This document shows positions 26,900 to 37,314 of a DNA stretch of 64,000 nucleotides, one piece after another. Numbering within the stretch: position 1 is the stretch's first letter; each line of letters opens with the position of its first letter. A model generated the notes under the pieces. That model saw only the letters and a program-made list of their open reading frames with translations, searched no databases and was not told the DNA's origin. The stretch is from Mycobacterium spongiae (GTDB taxonomy: Bacteria > Actinomycetota > Actinomycetes > Mycobacteriales > Mycobacteriaceae). The DNA is taken from assembly GCF_018278905.1 (NCBI RefSeq), contig NZ_CP046600.1, positions 4,278,001 to 4,342,000 on the forward strand, read 5' to 3'. The translations under genes and the position numbers were made by a program.

Positions 26900-27862
26900 A
26901 TGACGGCTCCCCCCGGTGGCGGTCCCTACGATCCTGGACAGCAACCCAATTGGGGCGGCCAGCAGGGTGGTCCCCAACCGTACCCCCCGGGCGGTCCGTA
27001 CGGAAACCCGCAGCCCGGCACGGGTCCCTACGGCGCCGGCGGATACCCGTACCAACAGTTCCCGCAGAGCGGTCAGCAACCTCCCCCCGGTTGGCCGCCA
27101 GGACCCTACTCCCCTGGGCCACCGCCGAAGGGACCGGGCTCGAAGACGCCCTGGCTGATCATCGCCGGGATCGCGGTGGTGGGTGTCATCTTGCTCGTGG
27201 TGATCGTGGTCATCGGGCTCAACTACAACAAGTCGACCCCGGCAAGTCCCGTGGGGCCTGGCCCATCGGGTCTCTCGTCGACGACCGGACCCCCAACGTC
27301 GCAGCCGAAGAACTCTGCGCAGACGGCCACGGGCTGCACCCCCAACGTGTCCGGGGGCGACCAACCCGGCGGTGGCACGATCAGCGCGGGCGAGCTCTGG
27401 TTTCCCGTCACAGCGGCACCGGGATGGATGGTGTTCGCCGACGACGTGAACCCCAACCTGATCGACGCGGTGGGGGTCGGCCAAGAAGTGCCCGGTGCCG
27501 ACCAGTGGATGATGCAGGCCGAAGTGGCCATCACCAACTTCGTGGCCAGCATGGACCTCGCCGAGCAGGCATCGACGCTGATGCAATGCGTAGCCGACGG
27601 CCCAGGCTACGCGCAGTCGTCGCCCACTCTGGGCCCGATGACGACATCGTCGGTCACAATCGACGGAGTCAGGGCCGCCCGGGTGGACGCCGATATCACG
27701 ATCGGCGACGCAGCCGCACGCAAGGTGAAGGGCGACTCCGTCACCATCATCGCGGTCGATACCAAACCGGTCACCATTTTCATGGCTGCCACACCCATCG
27801 GTGACGCTGATTCCGCGGCTGTCGTCGACGGGGTGATCGAAGCGCTGCGAGTCGCATCATGA
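26900..27862 (+). CDS. Pro/Gly-rich single-pass membrane protein
   Basis: A 320-aa protein. Residues 1-82 form a cytoplasmic Gly/Pro/Gln-rich, low-complexity region (PPGGGPYDPGQQPNWGGQQ and YPPGG-type repeats). One transmembrane helix follows (ITAGIAVVGVILLVVIVVIG-type, about 88-112), then a Ser/Thr/Pro spacer, then an extracytoplasmic domain with Cys pair-like TGCTPNVSGG and LMQCVADG. The architecture matches Rv1097c and is widespread among mycobacterial proteins with a cytoplasmic Pro-rich arm, but no function is known. The start has GAGGGTGA about 7 nt before it. An upstream in-frame extension starting at 26801 is a poor start. Confidence 0.75.
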   Translation: MTAPPGGGPYDPGQQPNWGGQQGGPQPYPPGGPYGNPQPGTGPYGAGGYPYQQFPQSGQQPPPGWPPGPYSPGPPPKGPGSKTPWLIIAGIAVVGVILLVVIVVIGLNYNKSTPASPVGPGPSGLSSTTGPPTSQPKNSAQTATGCTPNVSGGDQPGGGTISAGELWFPVTAAPGWMVFADDVNPNLIDAVGVGQEVPGADQWMMQAEVAITNFVASMDLAEQASTLMQCVADGPGYAQSSPTLGPMTTSSVTIDGVRAARVDADITIGDAAARKVKGDSVTIIAVDTKPVTIFMAATPIGDADSAAVVDGVIEALRVAS

Positions 27863-27881
27863 GGCAGCCGCGCTAGCGCCT

Positions 27882-29399
27882 CTAGGGGTCAGCTACCGGC
27901 GCCGATACGTGGGTGGCCTCCGATCGGCCGCGCAGCACCGTGGAATAGGATCCGGTCCATCGCTTCTGCTCGGCAGTGTCGGCGCGGACAATGGCCGCCG
28001 CCGAACACAGGATTCGGCGGTCCGAGGTCTTGGCAAGATCGGCCAACCGCGCGGCCTCGTTGACCGCGTCGCCAATCACCGTGTATTCATAGCGATTTTC
28101 GGCGCCGATATCGCCCGAGAACACCCGACCCGCCGAGACGCCAATACCAAAATCGACAGCCGCAAGCTGGCTCAGCTGGACGCCCAATGCTCGTGCTGCC
28201 GCAAGCGCCGCCGACGCCGGTTCGTCCGTCCACAGCGGAGCGCCGAACACGACGAGCGCGGCGTCGCCTTCGAATTTGTTGATCAGTCCGCGATGTTCAT
28301 CGACCACGCCGACGACGATCCGGAAGAAGTCGTTGAGCACCTCGGCAACCTCTTGCGGCGGACGACTTTCCGCAAGCTTCGTGGAGCCCACCAGATCGAT
28401 ATACAGGACCGCCGCGTCGACGACGTCACCCGAAAGCGAGGCACCCTCGTCGATCGCGCGGCGCGCGACATCGGCTCCGACGTGACGCCCGAAGAGATCG
28501 TGTAATCGGTCGCGTTCGGCGAGCCCGGTCACCATCCGGTTGAATCCGGTTTGCAGTCGCCCGATTTGGGACCGCTCGTATACCCCGACGTACGAAACGA
28601 TGTTGCCGCGCTCGACCTCGGCCATCGCGTCGACGACCTCGCCGACTGGATCCGAAATAGAACGCGAGGTCAGAATCATGACCGGCAGCCCGAGGATCAC
28701 CGCCGCCAGCGAGACCATCAAGACTGGCACGTCCAGCGATGCGGACTTCTCGATGAGCCAGCCGTACGAACGCAGCACCACGAAGGCAGCGATGATCGCG
28801 ATGGGAAGTGCGCTACACAGAAACCAGAGCAGAACCAGGCGTGCAAAAACTCCCGGTACCTTTAGGCGCGGTTCGGCGCCTCGGGTGGCCGCGGCCATGA
28901 TCGGCCGCAACGTATGTTGCGCGAGGACTAGGCCCGTACCCGCGGCGGCGGCGCCTCCGAACACCACACCCAGCACCACGGGGACCAACAGGGCGGCTCC
29001 TTGATCGAGATTCAACAGCAGGAGAGCTCCGCCGCACACCGCCCAGGTCACCGCGAGGATCACCGATTGACGGCCACCGAGTTTTATCGCCGCCTCCGCC
29101 TGATCCGGAGTCGGTTCGGCCCCAGCGACATACCACCGCAGGATCGGGGCAAGGATCAGCACACCGCTTAGCGTCACGGTGAGGGTGCCCAGCACGACCA
29201 GCACCACCACCGTCACCGTGTTCTTTGCCGCGAAGTCCGTGTTGGCCGTGGCAGATGCCTCGTTCCTGAGAGGGATCAAGATGGCCGACGCCGCAATAAC
29301 GGAGAGAACGTAGGCCAGGGCGAGGGCGATCCCGTACTGAATCGACAGCACGCGAGCGCTCAGTCGGGGCCCAGTGCCCGTCGCGGCCGCCTTGGTCAC
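27882..29399 (-). CDS. Membrane class III adenylate cyclase with HAMP domain
   Basis: A 505-aa protein: six transmembrane helices in the first 260 residues (for example IALALAYVLSVIAASAILI and ILAVTWAVCGGALLLLNL), a HAMP linker (SRSISDPVGEVVDAMAEVERG), then a cyclase catalytic domain. Metal Asp residues are in LYIDLVGST and KFEGDAALVVFG, with the Lys of INKFEGD for base recognition, and VNEAARLADL carries the Asn and Arg of the transition state, so all key residues are present. It converts ATP to cAMP in response to a signal at the membrane. The family matches Rv1318c-Rv1320c / Rv3645, which in M. tuberculosis lie elsewhere. A TACCTT -10 lies 6 nt before the GTG. Confidence 0.9.
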   Translation of the reverse strand: MTKAAATGTGPRLSARVLSIQYGIALALAYVLSVIAASAILIPLRNEASATANTDFAAKNTVTVVVLVVLGTLTVTLSGVLILAPILRWYVAGAEPTPDQAEAAIKLGGRQSVILAVTWAVCGGALLLLNLDQGAALLVPVVLGVVFGGAAAAGTGLVLAQHTLRPIMAAATRGAEPRLKVPGVFARLVLLWFLCSALPIAIIAAFVVLRSYGWLIEKSASLDVPVLMVSLAAVILGLPVMILTSRSISDPVGEVVDAMAEVERGNIVSYVGVYERSQIGRLQTGFNRMVTGLAERDRLHDLFGRHVGADVARRAIDEGASLSGDVVDAAVLYIDLVGSTKLAESRPPQEVAEVLNDFFRIVVGVVDEHRGLINKFEGDAALVVFGAPLWTDEPASAALAAARALGVQLSQLAAVDFGIGVSAGRVFSGDIGAENRYEYTVIGDAVNEAARLADLAKTSDRRILCSAAAIVRADTAEQKRWTGSYSTVLRGRSEATHVSAPVADP

Positions 29400-29405
29400 G
29401 CTAAC

Positions 29406-29411
29406 AAGGTA
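29406..29411 (-). promoter_or_regulatory. -10 hexamer TACCTT, leaderless start of cyclase
   Basis: TACCTT on the minus strand ends 6 nt before the GTG at 29399, with no Shine-Dalgarno between. Confidence 0.5.
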
Positions 29412-29434
29412 GCCCTGCGGGTCGCAGGCGCGCG

Positions 29435-30310
29435 CTAGGCACCGTTATTCGGCCCACCAGAGTTCTGCCCTGGAATGTCGGTGATGACCAAGTTGGGCAT
29501 CGGCGTGGGCGACGGTGTATTGGGCAACCCAGGGATCTGGCCGGGCGGGATGTCATGGAGTTCGTTGGCAGGCGGCCCGTTTTCCCGGCCGCCGTAACTG
29601 CTGCCCGGTGCCCGTGGCCCGAGCAGCTCGCTGACAGTCACCAGCCGGTAGCCGTTGGCCTTGAGCACTGGGATGAATTGGTAGACAAGGTCGACGGTGC
29701 TGGAGTACGTGTCGTGGAACAGCACCACCGAGCCCGGCTTGATGTAGGTCATCAGCATGTACCGCGTGGCCCCCGTATCGGAATCATTGGCCCAGTCGAA
29801 AGGAATGACATCCCAGAGTATTTCGGCTTGTCCAAACCGGCTGGCGGCTTCGCGAACCGCATCGTTGGACAACCCGCCGGCCGGGCGGTACAACGTCGGC
29901 GTCCGGCCCGTCGCGGCGGCAATCGCGTCGTTGGCCCGAGAAAACTGGCCGGCGATCTCCGCGGGCGGAATAGTCGTCATGTTCGGGTGTTCCCACGTGT
30001 GGCTGCCTATTTCCATCCCGGCGTCCGCGATGCGCTGCGCGCCCGCCGGGTTGGCGGCCACTTTGTTGCCGATCAGAAAGAAGGTGGCCTTGGCATTGTT
30101 CTCCGTGAGAATGTGCAGCAGCCGGTCGGTGTACGGACCCGGCCCGTCGTCAAATGTCAGCGCGACACATTTGACGACCGCACAGCTCAGGTTGTCGGCA
30201 CGGGTAACGCGCCCGGTCAAGCCGCCCACTACCAGTACCGCGCCGGCTACGACGATGCCGATAACCGTGCGCCAGTAACGCCAGGTCTGAGTATCGGCTT
30301 GTTTCCGCAC
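29435..30310 (-). CDS. Secreted polysaccharide deacetylase (NodB domain)
   Basis: A 291-aa protein. An N-terminal membrane anchor or signal (TVIGIVVAGAVLVVGGLTG) precedes the NodB homology domain: motif 1 LTFDDGPG (catalytic base Asp and metal Asp), motif 2 HTWEHPN (two metal His), motif 3 RPAGG and motif 5 LFHDTY. Such enzymes remove acetyl groups from peptidoglycan or other glycans outside the membrane, which in pathogens can affect lysozyme resistance. The Pro-rich C-terminal tail (about 230-291) is a wall-spacer-type sequence. The M. tuberculosis counterpart is Rv1096. It is transcribed toward the cyclase, with a leaderless -10 of its own. Confidence 0.9.
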   Translation of the reverse strand: MRKQADTQTWRYWRTVIGIVVAGAVLVVGGLTGRVTRADNLSCAVVKCVALTFDDGPGPYTDRLLHILTENNAKATFFLIGNKVAANPAGAQRIADAGMEIGSHTWEHPNMTTIPPAEIAGQFSRANDAIAAATGRTPTLYRPAGGLSNDAVREAASRFGQAEILWDVIPFDWANDSDTGATRYMLMTYIKPGSVVLFHDTYSSTVDLVYQFIPVLKANGYRLVTVSELLGPRAPGSSYGGRENGPPANELHDIPPGQIPGLPNTPSPTPMPNLVITDIPGQNSGGPNNGA

Positions 30311-30316
30311 TAAGAG

Positions 30317-30322
30317 AGTCTA
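30317..30322 (-). promoter_or_regulatory. -10 hexamer TAGACT, leaderless start of deacetylase
   Basis: TAGACT on the minus strand ends 6 nt before the GTG at 30310. Confidence 0.55.
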
Positions 30323-30393
30323 GCGAACGGCGCCGTACCCACTACCAGCGCAAACCCAACCGTCGAGCAGTCCCACGGCCCGACTAAGGTCTG

Positions 30394-31695
30394 TCAATGC
30401 GGCCCTTTGATCTCCTCCAGCATCTCGGTGACCAGCGCCGCGATCGGCGAGCGCTCACTGCGCAGCAGCGTGATATGCGCGAACAGTGGGTGCCCTTTGA
30501 GCTTCTCGATCACCGCGGCAACCCCGTCATGGCGGCCAACCCGCAGGTTGTCGCGCTGCCCGATGTCGTGGGTCAAGACCACCCGCGACCCCGTGCCCAA
30601 CCGGGACAGCACCGTCAGCAGCACGTTGCGCTCCAGTGACTGCGCCTCGTCGACGACGACGAACGAGTCGTGCAGCGACCGCCCGCGGATGTGCGTCAGC
30701 GGCAGCACCTCAAGCATGCCCCGAGAAAGCACTTCCTCGAGCACCGCCGGGCTCGCGAGCCCCTCGAGCGTGTCGAAAACCGCCTGCGCCCAGGGACCCA
30801 TCTTGTCGCTCTCGCTACCGGGCAGGTAACCCAGCTCCTGACCACCGACGGCATACAGCGGACGGAAAACCACCACCTTGCGGTGGGTTCGGCGTTCCAA
30901 CACAGCTTCCAGACCCGCACACAACGCCAACGCGGACTTGCCGGTGCCCGCTTTGCCGCCCAGCGAGACGATACCCACTGACTCGTCCAACAACAGCTCG
31001 AGCGCCACCCGCTGCTCGGCGGAGCGGCCCCGCAGACCGAACACTTCACGATCACCGCGGACCAGCTGAACACGTTTGGCCGGCGTGACCCGGCCCAGCG
31101 CATGTGAACTGCCACCCAGTAACCGAATTCCAGTGTGACAGGGCAGGTCCCGAGCTTCGACCAGGTCGATCTCGCCATCGGAGAACAGCGCGTCGATGTC
31201 CTCTGCAGAGGTCTCGATCTCGTCCATCCCCGACCAGCCGGAAGCGATGACGTCCTGCGCGTGATACTCGTCGGCGGCCAAACCCACTGCCGCCGCCTTC
31301 ACACGAAGCGGGATGTCCTTGCTGACCAAGGTGACCCGCTTACCCTCGGCAGCGAGGTTGGCGGCGCAGCTCAAGATCCGGGAATCGTTGCTATCGGTGC
31401 GAAAGCCCGCGGGCAGTACCGCCGGATCCGTGTGGTTGAGCTCAACGTGAAGCGAACCGCCCTGGGCGCCAACCGGAATGGGCTGATCCAGCCGTCCGTG
31501 CTCCAACCGGAGATCGTCGAACAGCCGCAACGCCTGCCGAGCGAACCACCCCAGCTCGTGGTGGTGGCGCTTCGCCTCCAATTCGCTGATCACCACCAGC
31601 GGCACCACCACATCGTGCTCGGCGAACCGACTGCAAGCCCAGGGGTCGGATAGCAGTACCGAGGTGTCGAGCACATACGTGCGGGTATCGTTCAC
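30394..31695 (-). CDS. phoH2: PhoH2: PIN-domain RNase fused to PhoH ATPase
   Basis: A 433-aa fusion. The N-terminal PIN domain (residues 1-150) has Asp10 (VLDTSVLL), a Glu in [10 protein letters not shown] and Asp residues in [11 protein letters not shown] as metal-binding acids. The C-terminal PhoH domain has Walker [16 protein letters not shown] and Walker [11 protein letters not shown]. PhoH2 unwinds and cuts RNA in an ATP-dependent way and belongs to a toxin-antitoxin system with PhoAT. The start is GTG at 31695, chosen because GAGGAG lies 6 nt before it and the length equals M. tuberculosis PhoH2; a longer frame starts at 31734. A short ORF ends with a 4-nt GTGA overlap at this start. 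Confidence 0.92.
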   Translation of the reverse strand: MNDTRTYVLDTSVLLSDPWACSRFAEHDVVVPLVVISELEAKRHHHELGWFARQALRLFDDLRLEHGRLDQPIPVGAQGGSLHVELNHTDPAVLPAGFRTDSNDSRILSCAANLAAEGKRVTLVSKDIPLRVKAAAVGLAADEYHAQDVIASGWSGMDEIETSAEDIDALFSDGEIDLVEARDLPCHTGIRLLGGSSHALGRVTPAKRVQLVRGDREVFGLRGRSAEQRVALELLLDESVGIVSLGGKAGTGKSALALCAGLEAVLERRTHRKVVVFRPLYAVGGQELGYLPGSESDKMGPWAQAVFDTLEGLASPAVLEEVLSRGMLEVLPLTHIRGRSLHDSFVVVDEAQSLERNVLLTVLSRLGTGSRVVLTHDIGQRDNLRVGRHDGVAAVIEKLKGHPLFAHITLLRSERSPIAALVTEMLEEIKGPH

Positions 31696-31847
31696 TGAAC
31701 GCTCCTCGAGCGAATGATGCCCGCGCGGACCCACACGGGCATGTCGGCGGGAATGGCGGCGCCAGGACCGGGGCCGGTCCTTCCTGTGTCATGACAGTAG
31801 TCCTGACGAAAGGTGCCGCCCTGGCAGCAGAGCACGTCGCTGGCCAT
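31692..31847 (-). CDS. Candidate PhoAT-like small ORF upstream of phoH2
   Basis: A 51-codon reading frame from ATG at 31847 to TGA at 31694-31692. The TGA overlaps the GTG of phoH2 as GTGA. The end of the product reads [15 protein letters not shown]. No Shine-Dalgarno is visible before the first ATG; a second ATG 35 codons later is also unsupported. In published work on mycobacterial PhoH2 an upstream, easily overlooked antitoxin gene (phoAT) with a short overlap was described, and the geometry here fits. Codon bias is inconclusive. Alternatively it is a chance frame in a GC-rich intergenic region. Confidence 0.35.
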   Translation of the reverse strand: MASDVLCCQGGTFRQDYCHDTGRTGPGPGAAIPADMPVWVRAGIIRSRSVQ

Positions 31848-31940
31848 CGACTGCGACGCTACTCCGCTAGCGGCATCCCCGCAGAGCAGGCGCGCCGAGA
31901 CCCGGACCAGACATGCCAGACGCTCCTGGCCAAGAATCCG

Positions 31941-32768
31941 CTAGCCGGTGACGAAGTGCTTCAGCTGTGGCTCGTCGGCCAATTCCCAAGCGGTGATGCG
32001 GTCGGAAATCACCTGGCGCAGCGCTGCCTGGTCGAAGATTCCCGCATCGGCCACCTTCTGCACCTTGTCCTGATAGGCCTCGATGTCGGCACCGAGGACA
32101 GCGAGGTCGGCGGCGCGGGCGGCAATCGCGGCGATCGTCTCCTCGCGGGTGTAGCCGAGGCAATGCGTGACCAGGTTGGCGAAGAACTCCTCGTGGCGGG
32201 CTTCGTCCTTGGCAATCCGGTCGATGAGCCCAGCCAGAATCGGCTCTTCGATCTGCGCGGCCAGATTGCGCGAATAGACGGCGTGGCAGCCCTCCAGCAA
32301 GGCCATGTGCGCCAGGGTCTCGACCTGCGTGTACTTGTCGGCGCGGTAACCCTTCATCACGTGCTGCACCCGAACGTTCTCGTTGGCGGTCGGATCAACC
32401 TCCCTGGTCACGACCAGGTATTCACGCAGCGCTATGGCGTGCAGATGCTCCTCCGCGGTCCAGCGGCCGAGCCAGCGGCCCCACCAGTCCTCAAGAATGA
32501 AGTGCTCAACGAGCTCGCGGTGATAGCCGGCCAGGTTGTCCTTGAGGATAAGCAGGATCTCGCAAGCGTCGGTGATCGTCCGGGGCAGCGTCGCCTGGGA
32601 GGGATCCCAATCGCGTCCGCCGAGGAACGCGAAGTTCTCACCCTGGTCGAACGGAACGTAGTCGTGAGCGAACCAGAGGTCCTCGGTGCCCAGGTGGCGG
32701 TCCATGTTCTGCTCAACCACGGGCTCGAGTTCGAGAGTCAGCGCATTAGCTACAGGTTTCTGTGCCAT
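31941..32768 (-). CDS. desA2: Acyl-ACP desaturase, DesA2 type
   Basis: A 275-aa diiron protein of the ferritin-like stearoyl-ACP desaturase family. The first metal-binding pair is in EDWWGRWLGRWTAEEHLHA (Glu...EExxH) and the second in DRIAKDEARHEEFF (DExRH). In M. tuberculosis DesA2 is essential and needed for mycolic acid synthesis, though its exact double-bond position is debated. The start is the ATG at 32768 (MAQKPVANAL), eight codons into the longest frame; it is supported by a TACAGT -10 at 6 nt and by the known N-terminus of DesA2. It is read toward phoH2. Confidence 0.93.
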   Translation of the reverse strand: MAQKPVANALTLELEPVVEQNMDRHLGTEDLWFAHDYVPFDQGENFAFLGGRDWDPSQATLPRTITDACEILLILKDNLAGYHRELVEHFILEDWWGRWLGRWTAEEHLHAIALREYLVVTREVDPTANENVRVQHVMKGYRADKYTQVETLAHMALLEGCHAVYSRNLAAQIEEPILAGLIDRIAKDEARHEEFFANLVTHCLGYTREETIAAIAARAADLAVLGADIEAYQDKVQKVADAGIFDQAALRQVISDRITAWELADEPQLKHFVTG

Positions 32769-32774
32769 GCGGTA

Positions 32775-32780
32775 ACTGTA
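32775..32780 (-). promoter_or_regulatory. -10 hexamer TACAGT, leaderless start of desA2
   Basis: TACAGT on the minus strand ends 6 nt before the ATG at 32768 and rules out the longer frame starting at 32792, which would begin upstream of the hexamer. Confidence 0.55.
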
Positions 32781-32839
32781 ACCCGCATACACAGGTTTCG
32801 CGAAATCCCGCGTTCCCGTGTCGCGATCCGCCTGCCTCG

Positions 32840-35205
<2,366 letters not shown>

Positions 35206-35245
35206 TTCTACGTCGTGCTGCGACCACCCCGAGCGGGCAGGCCGA

Positions 35246-35286
35246 CGCGGGGCGCACCGCGATACGTGTCGCGACGACGCCCCGCG
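35246..35286. terminator. Hairpin between convergent coaA and membrane gene
   Basis: CGCGGGGCG (35246-35254) pairs with CGCCCCGCG (35278-35286); an inner CGCGA / TCGCG stem closes with a six-base loop. It lies 40 bp after coaA and 16 bp before the end of the convergent gene. There is no T-tract, so it would be a mycobacterial type of hairpin terminator. Confidence 0.45.
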
Positions 35287-35301
35287 CGGCGGGGAGGGGA
35301 G

Positions 35302-35733
35302 TTACGCCGCCAGGCGACGCAATCCCAGGTATTGCAGACCAGCGAACACTGCCGTGTACACACCACTGGCCAGCGTCACAACCACGCCCGCCGTGGTCAT
35401 TGGCACCAGTTCGGCGGCCACGATCGCTGTCACGGTGAACACGAGGTTTGCCGCGATCACCGCGATTCCGGCACGGCGCACGCGGGGCAACGCGGCCAGG
35501 GCGAACACCACCAGCCCATAGAGCACGAAAAAGGCGCCCGAGCTGTACTCCTGGCCAGACGTGAAGCCGGTGAGCCGGGAAATCGGGTCAGCGGCGGCGG
35601 CAACGACCAAGCCCGTCAACCCGGTCAACGTGGCGTCCGCGCGCATGGCGAACCGCAGCAGCGAGTCCTTTGATTCATACAGTGGCTTCGTTTCGAACAG
35701 GCGCTTGGTGTCGGTGCCGGGGATGGCGGTCAT
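35302..35733 (-). CDS. Small four-helix membrane protein, function unknown
   Basis: A 143-aa protein with a short soluble N-terminus (KPLYESKDSLLRFAMRADA) and four predicted transmembrane helices. These include TLTGLTGLVVAAAADPISRL, AFFVLYGLVVFALAAL, AGIAVIAANLVFTVTAIVAAEL and TTAGVVVTLASGVYTAVFAGL. Two charged segments, VRRAG and LGLRR, fall on one side. GAGGAG lies 10 nt upstream of the ATG. I do not recognise a family with confidence. It lies on its own between coaA and the 460-aa membrane gene. Confidence 0.7.
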   Translation of the reverse strand: MTAIPGTDTKRLFETKPLYESKDSLLRFAMRADATLTGLTGLVVAAAADPISRLTGFTSGQEYSSGAFFVLYGLVVFALAALPRVRRAGIAVIAANLVFTVTAIVAAELVPMTTAGVVVTLASGVYTAVFAGLQYLGLRRLAA

Positions 35734-35896
35734 ATTTCTTCACTCCTCGTTGGCTTGGCCCTCGTTGGCTTGGTCGAACACCTCTGAGAGTGCCGTCGTA
35801 GCACTGCCAGATCGATGCATGGCACTGCCAATCGCTGCCATGTATCGGATGACCAGGGGCTACGGCCGGCTATTCCCGGCGCGCATCCTCGTCGGG

Positions 35897-37279
35897 TTAC
35901 TCGCTGGGGACGCTGACCCGCCCCCGCAGGTCCGCCGCAATCAGACGAGCCGCGGCGTTTTGCCAGTTATGCAACGAACGCTGCGGAACTTCGGTGACCA
36001 ACCACTGCCAGGCTTGCCGGGCGGTGGGGTCCAAACCCGACGCGGTGGCGTTTTGCGCGTACGCCCGCACGCCGACAACATACGGAAAGTACAGCGAGTT
36101 GTAGTACCGCCACTGCTCGGTGGTTCCGAAGTCGCCGGCGTCACGCGGCTTGAGCCGCTCGATGCCGTCGGCTAATACCGCCTTGAGTTCATTGGCCCGC
36201 TCCAGCGGGTGATCCGGAGCGCCGCGGGCGGCCAGTCGCTCATCGATCACCGGCAACGCGGTGAGCGGGCTGGCGACCAGCTTGGTCAGATCACCGTAGT
36301 GGCCCAGCGCCCGGCGGGTAAGCCGAACGAAGGTGTCGTCGTCGACGCCGTCAAGCGGATTATCCGACCGCAGCGGCAATGCCGCCCCGGTGTGCCGCAG
36401 CGTTGCCCGGTCGGCTCGCAGGGTGGGCGATCGGGAGAATGCAAGTCGGTCCAGCAACCCCGCAAGCGGATCGGCCAGTACCTGCACGATGATCGCCACC
36501 GCGAGGCTGGTGAACAGCAGCACCGTCAGCGCGGTCTGCGTGGTGGCCTCATCGCGGGTCAACGCCAAGCCGATCAGCGCCTGCCCCCCGAACAGTGCCG
36601 CTACCGCCGTTGTGCCCGCAAACGAGCGGAGCATGTCGGCGCGCAGCGCCTGACCCTCGTCGAACGCGTCCCATAGGGCTACCGCGACCCCGAGCAGCAA
36701 CAAGTCCAGACCCGTCGAGGCCAACGCCACCCAGCTGGGCAGCAAGCCCAGGGGAATCACCAGAATCGCGTTGCCGAGGGCGAAGAACAGCGTCGCTACG
36801 ATGATGATTCCCAGACCATTCCGGGCGACCGACACCGGCTGGCTCGGCCGCCGCAGCGCGGCGACCATGGCGCCTAGGGTCGACGTTGAGATCACCACGG
36901 ACATGAGCACGTGGCCGCCCCGCAGCGGTGGCTCGACGCTGCCAGCCAGCATCGCGCCCACTAGGGTCAGTGCGCCGACCGTGCCGACGAGAAAGAACTC
37001 GCCGGTACGTGCCCGCCAGCTATCGGATGGCCGCGACAGTTCGACGAGCACGGCAAACCATGCCACGCCGGGGATGGCAACCAGATAGATCTCGATCTGA
37101 CTCAGCAACGCAGTGTGTACAACACTCGTTGTCCGCACCGCGTCCAGAGCCACCACCAGTGCGAAGCCGCACAGTCCGACCGCCGCCAGAACGAGCACCG
37201 GCTTGCGTGGATCACGGGCCAATAGGTACAGCCCAAGCCACCCGCTCAGCGTGAACACCACCGCCGACAGCGCAGCCAC
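35897..37279 (-). CDS. Multi-pass membrane protein with conserved C-terminal domain
   Basis: A 460-aa protein. The first 265 residues contain about eight hydrophobic helices in a sensor-like arrangement; the last 195 residues form a soluble domain (about 270-460) with LDRLAFSRSPTLRADRATLRHTGAALP and a Trp-rich end, EQWRYYNSLYFPYVVGVRAYAQNA ... TEVPQRSLHNWQNAAARLIA. No kinase, GGDEF or cyclase motif is seen in it. Probably a membrane regulator or envelope protein. It corresponds to nothing I recall at this place in M. tuberculosis. Good codon use throughout; the start is an early hydrophobic ATG without a clear Shine-Dalgarno. Confidence 0.7.
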   Translation of the reverse strand: MAALSAVVFTLSGWLGLYLLARDPRKPVLVLAAVGLCGFALVVALDAVRTTSVVHTALLSQIEIYLVAIPGVAWFAVLVELSRPSDSWRARTGEFFLVGTVGALTLVGAMLAGSVEPPLRGGHVLMSVVISTSTLGAMVAALRRPSQPVSVARNGLGIIIVATLFFALGNAILVIPLGLLPSWVALASTGLDLLLLGVAVALWDAFDEGQALRADMLRSFAGTTAVAALFGGQALIGLALTRDEATTQTALTVLLFTSLAVAIIVQVLADPLAGLLDRLAFSRSPTLRADRATLRHTGAALPLRSDNPLDGVDDDTFVRLTRRALGHYGDLTKLVASPLTALPVIDERLAARGAPDHPLERANELKAVLADGIERLKPRDAGDFGTTEQWRYYNSLYFPYVVGVRAYAQNATASGLDPTARQAWQWLVTEVPQRSLHNWQNAAARLIAADLRGRVSVPSE

Positions 37280-37314
37280 GCATCCAGTGTGGCATGGGCT
37301 GACCGACTCGGCAG

